The notes: a model not told the origin generated them from the sequence alone. A DNA stretch of 9,571 nt from Bacteroidales bacterium (GCA_007122745.1 SKTA01000252.1:1-9571), one strand, 5' to 3'; shown: positions 1 through 8,847, numbered from the stretch's first letter. Numbers and translations: made by a program.

Positions 1-83
1 CATTCGATGTGAAAGTCTGGTCTTTATTGCCGGTTATTTGTTTTTTCATTATTTCGCTTTTAGTAACTTCAAACCTTCGAACC
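1..83 (+). other. Leader upstream of rpoB, probably rplL-rpoB spacer
   Basis: This stretch lies before the start chosen for rpoB. The rpoB frame is open through it to the left edge, and a GTG at 9 could extend the protein by 25 residues (MKVWSLLPVICFFIISLLV and so on). That translation is strongly hydrophobic, looks like nothing in RNA polymerase beta, and is best read as non-coding T-rich sequence. The only ATG in the first 270 bases is at 7, and it is followed at once by TGA. I found no convincing hairpin, Shine-Dalgarno motif or exact TAnnTTTG promoter element. In most bacteria rplL precedes rpoB; that it does so here is an inference. Confidence 0.6.
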
Positions 84-3000
84 TTGGTAGCAAAACAAAA
101 CACCGCAGAAAGGATAAACTTCGGAACCGTAAAGAAGCATTTCGATTATCCAGATTTTCTTGAAATTCAATTGAAGTCCTTCCAGGACTTTTTCCAGCTA
201 GAGACCACACCGGAAAATAGGAAAAACGAAGGCTTGTTTAAGGTGTTCAGTGAAAATTTTCCAATCTCTGATGCCAGAAACAATTTCGTGCTTGAGTTCC
301 TTGACTATTTTATCGATCCTCCTAAATACTCCATTCAGGAATGTATTGAAAGGGGATTGACCTATAGCGTACCACTCAAAGCAAAACTTAAGCTGTATTG
401 TACAGACCCCGAGCACGAAGACTTCGAAACGATCATCCAGGATGTGTATCTTGGAATGATTCCCTATATGACACCCCGGGGTACATTCCTGATTAACGGA
501 GCAGAACGCGTTGTTGTATCCCAGCTCCACAGGTCACCGGGTGTTTTCTTCGGAACCAGCGTGCACGCCAACGGAACCCAACTTTACAGTGCAAGGATCA
601 TCCCCTTCAAAGGATCCTGGATCGAATTCGCTACTGACATCAATAGCGTCATGTATGCCTATATCGATCGTAAGAAAAAGTTGCCCGTTACCACATTGCT
701 GCGCGCGATCGGTTTTGAAACAGACAAGGATATCCTTGAGATCTTCGGGCTTGCCGATGAAGTGAAGGTGACCAAAACCGGTTTGAAGAAATATGTCGGA
801 AGAAAACTGGCCGCAAGGGTTCTCCGCTCCTGGGTGGAGGACTTTGTAGATGAGGATACCGGTGAAGTTGTTTCAATCGAACGTACCGAAGTGATTATCG
901 ATCGTGAAACAGTTCTGGAGAATGAACACGTGGATCAGATCCTCGATGCCGGTGTGAAAAATATCATTCTTCACAAGGAAGGTGTAAATGTGAACGACTT
1001 TGTGCTGGTGTATAATACCTTGCAGAAAGACACCACCAACTCTGAAAAAGAGGCGGTAGAGTTCATCTATCGCCTCCTTAGAAATGCCGATCCGCCCGAT
1101 GACGAAACGGCACGAAGCATGATTGAGAAGCTTTTCTTCTCCGACAAGCGTTATGACCTCGGTGATGTGGGACGTTACCGGATAAACCGAAAGCTTAACC
1201 TGGATACACCTATGGATGTTAAGGTGCTTACACGCGAGGATATCATTCGCATCGTGAAGCATCTTATTGAGCTTGTGAATGCCAAGGCGGATGTGGATGA
1301 TATTGACCACCTGAGTAATCGCCGTGTCCGTACAGTTGGTGAACAGCTTTATACACAGTTTGGTGTGGGGTTAGCACGTATGGCACGAACCATCCGTGAA
1401 CGGATGAATGTGCGCGACAATGAGGTTTTTGCACCTACAGACCTCATCAATGCGAAAACACTGTCATCAGTGATTAACTCATTCTTTGGGACCAACCAGT
1501 TGTCCCAGTTTATGGACCAGACCAACCCCCTCGCTGAACTTACCCATAAGCGGAGGATGTCAGCACTGGGACCAGGAGGTCTTAGCCGTGAACGTGCCGG
1601 ATTTGAGGTTCGTGACGTTCACTTTACCCACTATGGAAGGCTTTGTACTATAGAAACACCCGAAGGGCCAAACATCGGTCTGATCTCCTCCCTGTGTGTT
1701 TATGCCAAAGTAAATGACCTTGGCTTTATTGAAACACCCTACTTTAAAGTGGATAAAGGACAGGTGCGCTTTGATAAATCACCCGTTTACCTTTCTGCTG
1801 AGGAGGAGGAAACTGAGATCATAAGCCAGGCCAATGTCCCTCTCGAGAAAGACGGTTTATTCAGTGAAGAACGATTGAAGGTAAGGTATCAGGCAGACTA
1901 TCCAATTGTTGAACCGGAAAGGATTCAGCTGATGGATGTGGCTCCAAACCAGATTGCCTCCATTGCTGCCTCACTCATCCCATTCCTTGAGCATGATGAT
2001 GCCAACAGGGCATTGATGGGTAGTAATATGATGCGTCAGGCTGTTCCACTGATCAATCCCGAAACGCCAATTGTTGGTACAGGGCTTGAAAAAAGGGTGG
2101 CAAACGATTCACGCGTTTTGCTTCACGCTGAAGGCAACGGTGCGGTTGAATATGTGGATGCCGATAAGATTGTGATCCGCTATGCACGCAGTGAAGAAGA
2201 AAAACTGGTAAGTTTTGAGGATGATGTGCGCACTTACAAGCTGACCAAGTTCAGTAAAACGAACCAAAACACCTGCCTCAATCTTAAGCCCATTGTAAGC
2301 AAAGGGCAAAAAGTCAAAAAAGGGCAGCTTCTTTGTGAAGGTTATGCCACCAAAAACGGGGAGCTTGCACTCGGAAGAAATCTTAAAGTGGCTTTTATGC
2401 CCTGGAAAGGGTACAACTTTGAGGACGCTATTGTGGTTTCTGAAAAGATCGTTCGCGACGATATCTTCACCTCAATCCATATTGAAGAGTTTTCTCTGGA
2501 TGTGCGCGATACAAAAAGGGGTGCCGAGGAACTCACCAGCGACATTCCGAACGTAAGTGCCGAAGCAATTAAAGATCTCGACGAGCATGGATTGATCCGG
2601 ATTGGTGCCGAAGTGAACGAAGGGGATATCCTCATCGGTAAGATCACGCCCAAAGGGGAAACCGATCCTACTCCTGAAGAGAAGCTGCTGCGTGCCATAT
2701 TCGGCGACAAGGCCGGCGATGTGAAAGATGCTTCTCTGAAAGCACCACCAGCAACCAAAGGTGTGATTATCAACAAAAAGTTGTTCTCTCGCATTATAAA
2801 GGACAGAAAAGCCAAAACCAAGGAAAAGGCCTTCATTGAAAAGCTGGATGCAGAGTTCAGGAAAAAAGCGGAAGAACTGCGGTCAAAGCTTGTTGATAAA
2901 CTGATCGTCCTGGTTTCTGGAAAAACTTCACAAGGGGTAAATAACAGCCTTAAAGAGGTTGTTGTACCAAAGGGTACGAAATTTACCCAAAAGGCACTGA

Positions 3001-3896
3001 ACAGTTTGGATTACCTTACTATCAATCCCAATAACTGGACCACAGACAAGAGCAAGAATCAGCTTATCAAAGATCTGCTGCACAATTATTCCATCCAGTA
3101 TAAGGACTTGCTGGGAACTTATAACAGAAGAAAGTTCACTGCCACTGTAGGTGATGAATTGCCTGCAGGTATTGTACAACTTGCGAAAGTATACCTGGCA
3201 AAGAAACGTAAGCTGAAAGTTGGGGATAAGATGGCCGGTCGCCACGGTAATAAGGGTATTGTTGCCCGTATCGTAAGACAGGAAGATATGCCTTTCCTTG
3301 AAGATGGCACACCGGTCGATATTGTCTTGAATCCGCTTGGTGTTCCCTCCCGTATGAACCTTGGACAGATCTATGAGACCGTTCTTGGCTGGGCCGGACA
3401 AAAGCTTGGAAAGACATTTGCCAGTCCGATCTTTGATGGTGCCCATGTCGGTCAAATCAATGACTACCTCAAAGAAGCGAATTTGCCCGAAAACGGAAAA
3501 GTGTATCTATACGATGGTGGAACAGGAGAACGTTTTGACCAACCGGCCACAGTGGGTGTGATTTACATGCTAAAACTTGGACATATGGTTGATGACAAAA
3601 TGCATGCCCGCTCCATAGGACCCTACTCGCTTATTACACAGCAACCACTGGGTGGTAAGGCACAGTTTGGTGGTCAGCGTTTTGGAGAAATGGAGGTGTG
3701 GGCTCTTGAAGCATTCGGTGCTGCCAATGTCCTTCAGGAGATTCTTACTGTTAAGTCGGATGACGTGATTGGACGTGCCAAAACCTATGAATCACTCGTT
3801 AAAGGTGAGAATATGCCAATACCTGGCGTTCCAGAGTCATTCAACGTTCTGGTACACGAGTTGCGCGGACTTGGACTGAACATTAAGTTTGACTAA
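84..3896 (+). CDS. rpoB: DNA-directed RNA polymerase subunit beta
   Basis: This is the beta subunit of RNA polymerase, which forms one side of the active-site cleft and holds the rifampicin pocket. From a TTG start at 84 it has 1270 residues, the length I recall for Bacteroides RpoB; family-like sequence begins near residue 8 (AERINF). Visible motifs are ERVVVSQLHRSPGVFF (about 142-157), the rifampicin region GTNQLSQFMDQTNPLAEL onward (469-495, equal to E. coli 507-533), IETPEGPNIGLI (523-534), GDKMAGRHGNKG with the catalytic-centre lysines K1049 and K1057 (E. coli K1065 and K1073), KMHARS with H1174 (E. coli H1237), and GGQRFGEMEVWALEAFGAA near the C-terminus. A lineage insertion rich in charged, probably helical sequence spans about 898-1020. 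Key rifampicin contacts (Q475, D478, H488, R491, S493) are present, so sensitivity is predicted at target level. The frame is intact and ends in TAA, 70 bases before rpoC. The start is the only doubtful point. Confidence 0.97.
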   Translation: MVAKQNTAERINFGTVKKHFDYPDFLEIQLKSFQDFFQLETTPENRKNEGLFKVFSENFPISDARNNFVLEFLDYFIDPPKYSIQECIERGLTYSVPLKAKLKLYCTDPEHEDFETIIQDVYLGMIPYMTPRGTFLINGAERVVVSQLHRSPGVFFGTSVHANGTQLYSARIIPFKGSWIEFATDINSVMYAYIDRKKKLPVTTLLRAIGFETDKDILEIFGLADEVKVTKTGLKKYVGRKLAARVLRSWVEDFVDEDTGEVVSIERTEVIIDRETVLENEHVDQILDAGVKNIILHKEGVNVNDFVLVYNTLQKDTTNSEKEAVEFIYRLLRNADPPDDETARSMIEKLFFSDKRYDLGDVGRYRINRKLNLDTPMDVKVLTREDIIRIVKHLIELVNAKADVDDIDHLSNRRVRTVGEQLYTQFGVGLARMARTIRERMNVRDNEVFAPTDLINAKTLSSVINSFFGTNQLSQFMDQTNPLAELTHKRRMSALGPGGLSRERAGFEVRDVHFTHYGRLCTIETPEGPNIGLISSLCVYAKVNDLGFIETPYFKVDKGQVRFDKSPVYLSAEEEETEIISQANVPLEKDGLFSEERLKVRYQADYPIVEPERIQLMDVAPNQIASIAASLIPFLEHDDANRALMGSNMMRQAVPLINPETPIVGTGLEKRVANDSRVLLHAEGNGAVEYVDADKIVIRYARSEEEKLVSFEDDVRTYKLTKFSKTNQNTCLNLKPIVSKGQKVKKGQLLCEGYATKNGELALGRNLKVAFMPWKGYNFEDAIVVSEKIVRDDIFTSIHIEEFSLDVRDTKRGAEELTSDIPNVSAEAIKDLDEHGLIRIGAEVNEGDILIGKITPKGETDPTPEEKLLRAIFGDKAGDVKDASLKAPPATKGVIINKKLFSRIIKDRKAKTKEKAFIEKLDAEFRKKAEELRSKLVDKLIVLVSGKTSQGVNNSLKEVVVPKGTKFTQKALNSLDYLTINPNNWTTDKSKNQLIKDLLHNYSIQYKDLLGTYNRRKFTATVGDELPAGIVQLAKVYLAKKRKLKVGDKMAGRHGNKGIVARIVRQEDMPFLEDGTPVDIVLNPLGVPSRMNLGQIYETVLGWAGQKLGKTFASPIFDGAHVGQINDYLKEANLPENGKVYLYDGGTGERFDQPATVGVIYMLKLGHMVDDKMHARSIGPYSLITQQPLGGKAQFGGQRFGEMEVWALEAFGAANVLQEILTVKSDDVIGRAKTYESLVKGENMPIPGVPESFNVLVHELRGLGLNIKFD

Positions 3897-3916
3897 GCAA
3901 TGCATCAGATGCAGTG

Positions 3917-3947
3917 TTTCTTGTATAAGATCAACAGTATACATTTG
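3917..3947 (+). promoter_or_regulatory. Candidate Bacteroidota-type promoter in the rpoB-rpoC spacer
   Basis: TACATTTG at 3940-3947 matches the Bacteroidota -7 consensus TAnnTTTG exactly. TTTC at 3917-3920 lies 19 bases upstream, the usual spacing, and differs from the -33 consensus TTTG at one base. Initiation would fall around 3951-3955, leaving a 5' leader of only about 12-16 bases before the rpoC ATG at 3967. A short perfect inverted repeat, TGCAT-cag-ATGCA, lies just upstream at 3901-3913. The match could be chance in an AT-rich spacer, since rpoC is normally transcribed from upstream with rpoB. Confidence 0.35.
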
Positions 3948-3966
3948 TTCATAAGAAAATAATTAT

Positions 3967-6900
3967 ATGGCTTTTAGAAAAGAATCAAACGTCAAAAGCA
4001 ACTTCTCCAGCATAACCATTGGCCTTGCATCACCCGAATCGGTTTTGGAAAGGTCTCATGGGGAAGTGTTGAAGCCAGAAACGATAAACTATCGCACATA
4101 TAAGCCCGAGCGGGATGGTTTGTTTTGCGAGCGGATCTTTGGTCCGGTAAAGGATTGGGAATGTCATTGTGGTAAATACAAAAGGATCCGCTATAAAGGG
4201 ATTGTTTGTGACCGTTGTGGTGTAGAGGTGACAGAAAAGAAAGTAAGAAGGGAACGTATGGGGCATATCAAGCTGGTAGTACCCGTAGCTCATATCTGGT
4301 TTTTCCGGACATTGCCCAACAAGATTGGTTATCTGCTTGGATTGCCATCAAAGAAACTGGATCAGATCATCTATTATGAGCGTTACGTTGTGATCAATCC
4401 CGGTGTTAAGTCTGATGAGCTTAATTTTATGGATTTTCTGACAGAGGAGGAGTATTTTGCTGCTCTGGAGTCTATTCCGATTGAGAACCAGATGCTTGAG
4501 GATGATGATCCCAATAAATTCATTGCCCGTATGGGTGCTGAAGCACTAAAGGAGCTTCTCATCAAACTCGACCTGGATCAGCTTTCTTATGATTTGAGGC
4601 ATAAAGCCAATACAGAAACTTCACAGCAACGTAAAGCGGACGCCCTGAAGCGCCTGCAGGTTGTTGAAGCTTTCCGGGAAGCGCAGAACACCATCGAAAA
4701 CCGACCTGATTGGATGATAGTTGATGTTGTTCCCGTGATTCCACCTGAACTGCGTCCCCTTGTTCCGCTGGATGGCGGAAGGTTTGCAACAAGTGACCTG
4801 AATGATTTGTATCGTAGGGTGATCATCAGGAATAACCGTCTGAAGCGCCTGATAGAGATCAAAGCACCGGACGTCATTTTGCGTAACGAAAAGCGCATGC
4901 TTCAGGAAGCCGTTGACTCATTGTTTGATAATTCAAGGAAAACCAATGCCGTGAAGACAGAATCAAACAGGCCTTTAAAATCACTTTCCGACAGTCTTAA
5001 GGGAAAACAGGGACGTTTTCGCCAGAACCTGCTCGGAAAACGTGTTGACTATTCCGCACGTTCGGTTATTGTTGTGGGACCGGAGCTTCAGCTGCATGAG
5101 TGCGGTATCCCAAAGGAGATGGCCTCTGAGTTGTTCAAGCCTTTCATTATCAGAAAAATGCTTGAACGGGGTATTGTAAAAACCGTTAAATCGGCGAAAA
5201 AAATTGTAGACCGCAAAGACCCGGTTGTTTGGGATATTCTTGAAAATGTGCTGAAAGGACATCCAGTACTGCTCAACAGGGCTCCCACACTTCATCGACT
5301 TGGTATTCAGTCTTTCCAGCCGAAGCTTATAGAGGGGAAAGCCATTCAGCTGCATCCCCTGGTATGTACGGCATTTAACGCCGACTTTGACGGCGACCAA
5401 ATGGCAGTTCACCTGCCACTTGGTAATGCTGCGATCCTTGAAGCACAGCTGCTGATGCTCGCCTCACACAATATCCTGAATCCGGCTAACGGTGCACCTA
5501 TTGCTGTACCATCACAGGACATGGTTCTGGGTCTGTATTACATGACCAAAGCGAGAAAAAGCACCAAAGAGCATCCTGTAAAAGGAGAAGGTCTTAAGTT
5601 TTACGGTGCGGAAGAGGTTATCATTGCTCACAATGAAGGTGCCGCTGACCTGCATACCATCATACAGGTACGTGTTCCTGTTAAGGAGAAGGGCAAATTG
5701 GTTCATAAAATGGTGGAAACCACTGTCGGACGTGTATTGTTTAACCGGGTAATACCAGAGAACTACGGCTTTGTGAATCTCCTATTGACCAAGAAAACAC
5801 TTAGGGATGTGATTGGCGGGATCATGAAGGAAACTGGTATATCACGTACTTCACAGTTCCTTGATGACATTAAGGACCTTGGTTTTAATATGGCTTTCAG
5901 GGGTGGCTTGTCCTTTAACCTGGGAGACATCATTGTACCTGAGGAAAAGCAGATCCTGATCAACCAGGCAGACGACCAGGTTGAAGAGGTCAGGGGGAAC
6001 TATAGCATGGGGTTCATTACCAATACCGAGCGCTATAACCAGATCATCGATATCTGGACCCACACCAATGCCAAACTGACTAAAGTGCTGATCGATAAAA
6101 CCACTGCCGACAATCAGGGATTCAATCCTGTTTATATGATGCTGGATTCCGGTGCCCGTGGATCAAAAGAACAAATTCGTCAGCTCTCCGGTATGCGTGG
6201 ACTTATGGCCAAGCCGCAAAAGTCTGGCGCTAAGGGTGGAGAGATCATTGAAAACCCGATCCTCTCTAACTTCAAAGAGGGACTTTCAGTACTGGAGTAT
6301 TTCATCTCAACGCACGGTGCCCGTAAGGGTTTGGCCGATACAGCACTAAAAACAGCTGATGCCGGTTATCTGACACGTCGCCTTGTGGATGTAGCGCAGG
6401 ATGTGATCGTTACGGAACAGGACTGTGGGACGCTTCGCGGTTTGACTGCAACAGCACTGAAAAATAATGAAGAAACGGTCGAAACACTTCATGACCGTAT
6501 CCTTGGACGAAACACCCTGCATGATATATATCATCCAACTTCTGGTGATTTGATCGTGAAAGCCGGTGAAGAAATAAAAGAGGAGATTGCAAAAATTATT
6601 GAGGATTCACCCATAGAGGCGGTTGAGATCCGCTCTGTGTTGACCTGTGAGTCAAAAGTCGGTGTTTGTGCCAAGTGTTACGGACGCAACCTCGCAACCG
6701 GACGTATGGTACAAAAAGGGGAAGCTGTTGGGGTAGTGGCCGCCCAATCGATTGGTGAACCGGGTACTCAGCTTACGCTGCGTACATTCCACGTGGGTGG
6801 TACCGCTTCAAATATTGCAACTGCATCAAAAGTCAACGCCAAATACTCCGGTGTACTTGAGATCGACGAATTGAGGTCTGTTCCCTTTGTTACTGAAGAT

Positions 6901-8271
6901 GGAAGAGAATATCAGATTGTCATAGGTCGTTCTGCCGAAATGCGGATTATTGACAAGAACACCCAGATGGTGCTTACAAGTCAGAATATCCCTTATGGTG
7001 CCCATCTTTATTATAAAAATGGTAATGAAGTATCCGGGGGTGATTTAATTTGTGAGTGGGATCCTTATAATGCAGTTATTTTGACTGATACGATGGGTAA
7101 GGTTGTTTATAACAACATGATAGAAGGTACTACCTATCGAACCGATTCGGATGAACAAACCGGATACTATGAGAAGGTGATCATCGATTCCAAAGACAAA
7201 ACAAGAAACCCGAGCATCAGCATCGTAAATAAGGATGGTGAAGTATTAAGGATTTACGACATGCCGGTTGGTGCGCACGTTGTGATCAATGACGGCAAAG
7301 AACTGAAGCCGGGTACGATCATTGCCAAAATACCCCGGGCAGTTGGTAAATCTGGTGACATCACCGGTGGTTTGCCACGTATTACGGAACTGTTTGAAGC
7401 GCGCAATCCATCTGACCCTGCTGTTGTGTCAGAAATTGATGGTGTTGTTTCATTTGGCAAGAAGATCAAGCGTGGTAACAGAGAGGTGATCATCACATCA
7501 AAAACCGGTGATGAGAAACGTTATCTGGTGCCGCTTACCAAACAGATCCTTGCCCAGGAAAACGACTTTGTGAAAGCCGGAACTCCCTTGTCAGACGGGC
7601 CGATTACTCCCGCAGACATACTCGCTATCAAAGGACCTACTGCTGTTCAGGAATATATTGTGAATGAAGTTCAGGAGGTTTACCGAATGCAGGGCGTGAA
7701 GATCAACGACAAGCATTTTGAGATCATTGTACGTCAGATGATGCGCAAAGTAACCATCGAAGACCCGGGCGATACACGCTTCCTCGAAAACGAGATCGTG
7801 AATAAGATCGAGTTTATGGAAGAAAATGACAGCCTTTTTGGTAATAAAGTTGTTGAAGATCCCGGCGATTCAAACCTGAAGCCGGGACAGATGATCAGCG
7901 CCAGGAAGCTTCGTGATGAAAATTCATTACTCAAACGGAAAGATAAGAAACTTGTCGTAGCGCGTGATGCAAACGGTGCAACTGCCAGACAGCAATTGCA
8001 GGGTATCACGAAAGCTTCGCTGCAGACCCAGAGTTTCATTTCTGCAGCCTCTTTCCAGGAAACCACCAAGGTGTTGACAGATGCGGCTATAAATGCCAAA
8101 ACCGACATGCTGAAAGGCCTCAAGGAAAATGTGATTGTCGGACACCTGATCCCGGCAGGAACCGGCCTCCGTGATTATGACAATATCATTGTCGGGTCAC
8201 TGGAAGAGTACGAGCTGCTCATGGCCTCAAAACAAAAAGATGAAGTTTCAAAACAGGAAGAGGAAGCTTAG
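3967..8271 (+). CDS. rpoC: DNA-directed RNA polymerase subunit beta'
   Basis: This is the beta' subunit, the catalytic partner of RpoB, with 1434 residues from ATG to TAG. The first zinc site is formed by C66, C68, C81 and C84 (ECHCGK to CDRCG). Clamp helices that bind sigma lie around 279-322 (NDLYRRVIIRNNRLKRLIEI onward). The catalytic NADFDGDQM is at 471-479, with Mg-binding D473, D475 and D477. The bridge helix region (FISTHGARKGLADTALKTAD) begins at 779. The second zinc site is C820, C894, C901 and C904. The trigger loop reads TLRTFHVGG, with L938 where E. coli has M932, and R939 and H942 conserved. About 185 residues (946-1130) are inserted into the trigger loop before DITGGLPR, in the position and size of E. 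coli SI3. The protein ends in an acidic and lysine-rich tail. The start is preceded by A-rich sequence (aagaaaataattat) without a Shine-Dalgarno motif, as is usual in Bacteroidota. No frameshift is seen. Confidence 0.98.
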   Translation: MAFRKESNVKSNFSSITIGLASPESVLERSHGEVLKPETINYRTYKPERDGLFCERIFGPVKDWECHCGKYKRIRYKGIVCDRCGVEVTEKKVRRERMGHIKLVVPVAHIWFFRTLPNKIGYLLGLPSKKLDQIIYYERYVVINPGVKSDELNFMDFLTEEEYFAALESIPIENQMLEDDDPNKFIARMGAEALKELLIKLDLDQLSYDLRHKANTETSQQRKADALKRLQVVEAFREAQNTIENRPDWMIVDVVPVIPPELRPLVPLDGGRFATSDLNDLYRRVIIRNNRLKRLIEIKAPDVILRNEKRMLQEAVDSLFDNSRKTNAVKTESNRPLKSLSDSLKGKQGRFRQNLLGKRVDYSARSVIVVGPELQLHECGIPKEMASELFKPFIIRKMLERGIVKTVKSAKKIVDRKDPVVWDILENVLKGHPVLLNRAPTLHRLGIQSFQPKLIEGKAIQLHPLVCTAFNADFDGDQMAVHLPLGNAAILEAQLLMLASHNILNPANGAPIAVPSQDMVLGLYYMTKARKSTKEHPVKGEGLKFYGAEEVIIAHNEGAADLHTIIQVRVPVKEKGKLVHKMVETTVGRVLFNRVIPENYGFVNLLLTKKTLRDVIGGIMKETGISRTSQFLDDIKDLGFNMAFRGGLSFNLGDIIVPEEKQILINQADDQVEEVRGNYSMGFITNTERYNQIIDIWTHTNAKLTKVLIDKTTADNQGFNPVYMMLDSGARGSKEQIRQLSGMRGLMAKPQKSGAKGGEIIENPILSNFKEGLSVLEYFISTHGARKGLADTALKTADAGYLTRRLVDVAQDVIVTEQDCGTLRGLTATALKNNEETVETLHDRILGRNTLHDIYHPTSGDLIVKAGEEIKEEIAKIIEDSPIEAVEIRSVLTCESKVGVCAKCYGRNLATGRMVQKGEAVGVVAAQSIGEPGTQLTLRTFHVGGTASNIATASKVNAKYSGVLEIDELRSVPFVTEDGREYQIVIGRSAEMRIIDKNTQMVLTSQNIPYGAHLYYKNGNEVSGGDLICEWDPYNAVILTDTMGKVVYNNMIEGTTYRTDSDEQTGYYEKVIIDSKDKTRNPSISIVNKDGEVLRIYDMPVGAHVVINDGKELKPGTIIAKIPRAVGKSGDITGGLPRITELFEARNPSDPAVVSEIDGVVSFGKKIKRGNREVIITSKTGDEKRYLVPLTKQILAQENDFVKAGTPLSDGPITPADILAIKGPTAVQEYIVNEVQEVYRMQGVKINDKHFEIIVRQMMRKVTIEDPGDTRFLENEIVNKIEFMEENDSLFGNKVVEDPGDSNLKPGQMISARKLRDENSLLKRKDKKLVVARDANGATARQQLQGITKASLQTQSFISAASFQETTKVLTDAAINAKTDMLKGLKENVIVGHLIPAGTGLRDYDNIIVGSLEEYELLMASKQKDEVSKQEEEA

Positions 8272-8313
8272 TCTGAACGAAAAATTATTTTATAAATTGA
8301 AAAAAGAAAGACA

Positions 8314-8628
8314 ATGGCTGACCAACAGAAACCAGAAAAAAAGATCAATATCGAATTGGGCGAAGATGTGGCATCCGGAACTTATTCCAACCTCGCCATT
8401 ATTACCCATTCAAATACGGAGTTTGTTGTGGATTTTATACGCCTCATGCCAGGCGTGCCCAAAGCAAAGGTGAAATCGCGTGTGATTTTAACGCCGCAAC
8501 ATGCCAAAAGGCTTATGAAGGCGCTCAAAGACAATATCGCAAAGTTTGAATCGATTCATGGTCCGATAAAGGAGATTGAAGGGCCCGGCCTGCCGATGAA
8601 CCTCGGAGGTCCGGCAGCACAGGCTTAA
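8314..8628 (+). CDS. DUF3467 family protein
   Basis: This 104-residue soluble protein belongs, by recognition of its sequence, to the DUF3467 family, whose function I do not know. The conserved core is about residues 20-80: GTYSNLAIITHSNTEFVVDF, then RLMPGVPKAKVKSRVILTP, then QHAKRLMKALKDNIAKFE. The ends are low in complexity: a Lys/Gln-rich N-terminus and a Gly/Pro/Ala-rich C-terminus (GPGLPMNLGGPAAQA). There is no signal peptide, membrane segment or cysteine motif. The gene starts 42 bases after the rpoC stop, preceded by the A-rich aaattgaaaaaagaaagaca typical of Bacteroidota starts, and ends in TAA 55 bases before a strong terminator. It is therefore probably co-transcribed with rpoBC. 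As I recall, the gene is often found after rpoC in this phylum, which suggests, without proof, a link to transcription. A longer frame at 8171-8473 in another phase overlaps rpoC and is a shadow. Confidence 0.9.
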   Translation: MADQQKPEKKINIELGEDVASGTYSNLAIITHSNTEFVVDFIRLMPGVPKAKVKSRVILTPQHAKRLMKALKDNIAKFESIHGPIKEIEGPGLPMNLGGPAAQA

Positions 8629-8640
8629 AGATTTAAATCT
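8629..8640. repeat. Short perfect palindrome after the DUF3467 stop
   Basis: AGATTTAAATCT, a perfect 12-base palindrome, follows directly on the TAA of the DUF3467 gene. It has no loop and a weak AT-rich core, so it is unlikely to form a stable RNA hairpin. It may be chance. Confidence 0.3.
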
Positions 8641-8683
8641 GTCTAAGGGAGATCAATACAGGAAAATACAAATCCCCCAATAG

Positions 8684-8715
8684 AAAAAGGGAAGGCAATC
8701 AGCCTTCCCTTTTTT
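8684..8715 (+). terminator. Intrinsic terminator of the rpoB-rpoC-DUF3467 operon
   Basis: AAAAAGGGAAGGC (8684-8696) pairs perfectly with GCCTTCCCTTTTT (8702-8714) across a five-base loop AATCA, giving a 13-bp stem with a GC-rich top. The run of T from 8710 to 8715 serves as the U-tract. The matching A-run on the left arm means it could also stop transcripts arriving from the other strand. It lies 55 bases after the DUF3467 stop and is the only strong terminator in the window, so it probably ends the whole operon. Confidence 0.92.
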
Positions 8716-8778
8716 CAATCCTCAGATGGTATTACCTCCTGTTTTGTGCGTTGCGGCACCCGTAAATGATTCAGATTG

Positions 8779-8830
8779 GGCGCATATCTCGTATGGCCCC
8801 ATCGGGGTCATACATTGATAGCTCAGCGCC
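8779..8830 (+). repeat. Long imperfect hairpin with GGCCCC/GGGGTC core
   Basis: The core GTATGGCCCC (8791-8800) pairs with GGGGTCATAC (8804-8813) over a three-base loop ATC, ten pairs including one G-T wobble (8796/8808). Two further helices extend it: TATC (8785-8788) with GATA (8817-8820), and GGCGC (8779-8783) with GCGCC (8826-8830), separated by small internal loops. Nineteen pairs form in 52 bases. As RNA the wobble is tolerated on the plus strand (G-U) but becomes an A-C mismatch on the minus strand. It could be a REP-type repeat or a small structured RNA; sequence alone cannot decide. Confidence 0.6.
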
Positions 8831-8847
8831 AATGTCTCCAATTTTTA

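Noticed and set aside
9..83. N-terminal hydrophobic extension of RpoB from a GTG at 9
   Set aside because: The segment is unlike any polymerase beta N-terminus, and family-like sequence and length fit a start at 84.
873..1310. 145-residue antisense frame within rpoB
   Set aside because: Shadow of conserved rpoB sequence with no independent start context or domain.
2342..2836. 164-residue antisense frame within rpoB
   Set aside because: It lies wholly opposite conserved rpoB codons; Ser-rich composition is typical of an antisense shadow.
8590..8617. CTGCCG/CGGCAG inverted repeat at the 3' end of the DUF3467 gene
   Set aside because: Six pairs around a 16-base loop inside coding sequence, with no T-tract after it; the true terminator is at 8684-8715.
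8741..8760. GTGC/GCAC mini hairpin and, on the minus strand, an AGGAGGTAAT that resembles a ribosome binding site
   Set aside because: The hairpin has four pairs only, and no start codon or reading frame follows the Shine-Dalgarno-like string at a usable distance.
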